This document shows, piece after piece, positions 5,730 through 6,312 of a DNA stretch of 6,312 nucleotides (within the stretch, counting starts at the first letter, position 1; each line of letters starts with the position of its first letter). Below the pieces are notes generated by a model. The model saw only the letters and a program-made list of their open reading frames with translations, was not told where the DNA came from and ran no database searches. This DNA comes from JAMLIA01 sp039810005 (lineage in GTDB: Bacteria > Chloroflexota > Chloroflexia > Thermomicrobiales > CFX8). The position numbers were made by a program, and so were the translations under genes. The DNA lies in the NCBI GenBank assembly GCA_039810005.1, contig JBDHWD010000155.1, forward strand, positions 1 to 6,312, given 5' to 3'.

Positions 5730-6312
5730 ATGGCCACGGTCGCTCCACCGCGCATCTACCTCTCGTCGCCGCACATGTCCGGGCGGGAGCTGGAGTACGT
5801 CCAGGACGCGTTCGCGTCGAACTGGATCGCGCCGCTGGGGCCGCACGTGGACGCGTTCGAGCGCGAGCTGGCGGCGGCGGTCGGGGCGCGGCATGCGGCG
5901 GCGCTGTCGTCCGGCACGGCGGCGATCCACCTGGCGCTGCTGCTGGCCGGGGTCGGGCCGGGCGACGAGGTGCTGGTGTCGACGCTGACGTTCTCGGCCA
6001 GCGTCAACCCGATCGTCTACTGCGGCGCGCGGCCGGCCTTCGTCGACAGCGAGCGCGAGTCGTGGAACGTCGACGCCGGGCTCCTGGCTGACACGCTGGA
6101 CGCCAGGGCGCGGGCCGGCCGGCTGCCGAAGGCGGTCGTCGTCGTCCATCTCTACGGGCAGAGCGCCGACCTCGACCCGATCGCCGCCGCCGGCCAGCGG
6201 CACGGCGTCACGCTGATCGAGGACGCCGCCGAGGCGCTCGGCGCGAGCTATCGCGGGCGCGCGCCGGGCACGCTCGGCCAGATGGGCGTCTACTCGTTCA
6301 ACGGCAACAAGG
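5730..6312 (+). CDS. DegT/DnrJ/EryC1-family PLP-dependent sugar aminotransferase (3' end outside window)
   Basis: The first 194 residues of a protein of normally about 370-400 are present. Typical family elements appear in order: RIYLSSPHMSGRELEYV (8-24) and NWIAPLGPHVDAFE (31-44). SSGTAAIHLAL (60-70) is the loop that grips the PLP phosphate. TFSASVNPIVYCGARPAFVD (87-106) and VVHLYGQ (138-144) follow. IEDAAEALGASY (163-174) has D165 in the position that contacts the pyridine nitrogen, and YSFNGNK ends at K194, the predicted Schiff-base lysine, coded by the last complete codon in the window. The NGNK form resembles aminotransferases that convert a UDP-4-keto-6-deoxy-GlcNAc to a 4-amino sugar (PglE/EpsN type). 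So a bacillosamine-like precursor is plausible, but other nucleotide-sugar 4- or 3-aminotransferases of the family remain possible. It would act in the cytoplasm. The composition is extremely GC-rich, unlike the preceding cassette and like the left flank. I chose the third of three tandem ATGs by its spacing to the ribosome site. Confidence 0.9.
   Translation, partial: MATVAPPRIYLSSPHMSGRELEYVQDAFASNWIAPLGPHVDAFERELAAAVGARHAAALSSGTAAIHLALLLAGVGPGDEVLVSTLTFSASVNPIVYCGARPAFVDSERESWNVDAGLLADTLDARARAGRLPKAVVVVHLYGQSADLDPIAAAGQRHGVTLIEDAAEALGASYRGRAPGTLGQMGVYSFNGNK

Noticed and set aside
5694..6203. Minus-strand open frame of 169 residues opposite the aminotransferase
   Set aside because: Long antisense frames are expected opposite very GC-rich genes. 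The translation is Arg/Asp/Pro-rich low complexity without family features, while the + strand has an unmistakable DegT-type protein. The + frame at 5690-6091 is rejected for the same reason.
1..6312. CRISPR array, tRNA/rRNA genes, or a phage or defence system
   Set aside because: No short regular repeats, tRNA-like cloverleaf or rRNA segments, and no nuclease, integrase or defence motifs were seen on either strand. All supported genes are polysaccharide genes.

Overview
The window is a single co-directional (+ strand) stretch of a cell-surface polysaccharide (capsule, exopolysaccharide or O-antigen type) gene cluster. Both flanks are very GC-rich: hand counts gave 40 of 60 bases G+C at 541-600 and 48 of 60 at 5881-5940. 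Codon use there is strongly GCG/CTG/GTC/GAC. This points to a high-GC bacterium, for example an actinobacterium or a high-GC Chloroflexota member. Nothing here settles the lineage.

Layout from left to right: (1) the 3' end of a Wzx-type flippase gene (3-320), cut by the window edge. (2) A complete GT4-type glycosyltransferase (317-1480), overlapping the flippase by ATGA. (3) A 400-base decayed second copy of the flippase/glycosyltransferase junction (1485-1884). It carries a 1-base insertion, an in-frame TAG, a 1-base deletion and an abrupt 3' truncation. (4) Markedly AT-richer DNA starting exactly where that homology stops. It encodes a multi-pass O-antigen ligase/polymerase-like (Wzy-type) membrane protein (1926-3368; 22 of 60 G+C at 2221-2280) and a second GT4 enzyme (3368-4486). 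(5) A third, WbuB-like GT4 enzyme of intermediate composition (4483-5727). (6) A return to very high GC with a DegT/DnrJ/EryC1-type PLP sugar aminotransferase (5730 to the window end). Its last complete codon is the predicted PLP-binding lysine.

Together the genes fit a Wzx/Wzy-dependent pathway. The aminotransferase would help make an amino-deoxy sugar nucleotide, the three glycosyltransferases would build the lipid-linked repeat unit, the flippase would export it, and the Wzy-like protein would polymerise it. The junctions between live genes overlap (ATGA, TGATG, GTGA) or abut within a few bases, as expected for a translationally coupled operon. No RNA genes, CRISPR array, transposase or convincing terminator was seen.

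The most interesting part is the scar at 1485-1884 and its exact coincidence with the composition step at 1884/1885. My reading is that a central serotype-determining block (about 1885-5720) was exchanged into a GC-rich cluster, leaving a truncated relic of the older flippase/transferase pair at the left seam. This is known polysaccharide-locus biology seen as a well-preserved junction, not a new class of system.
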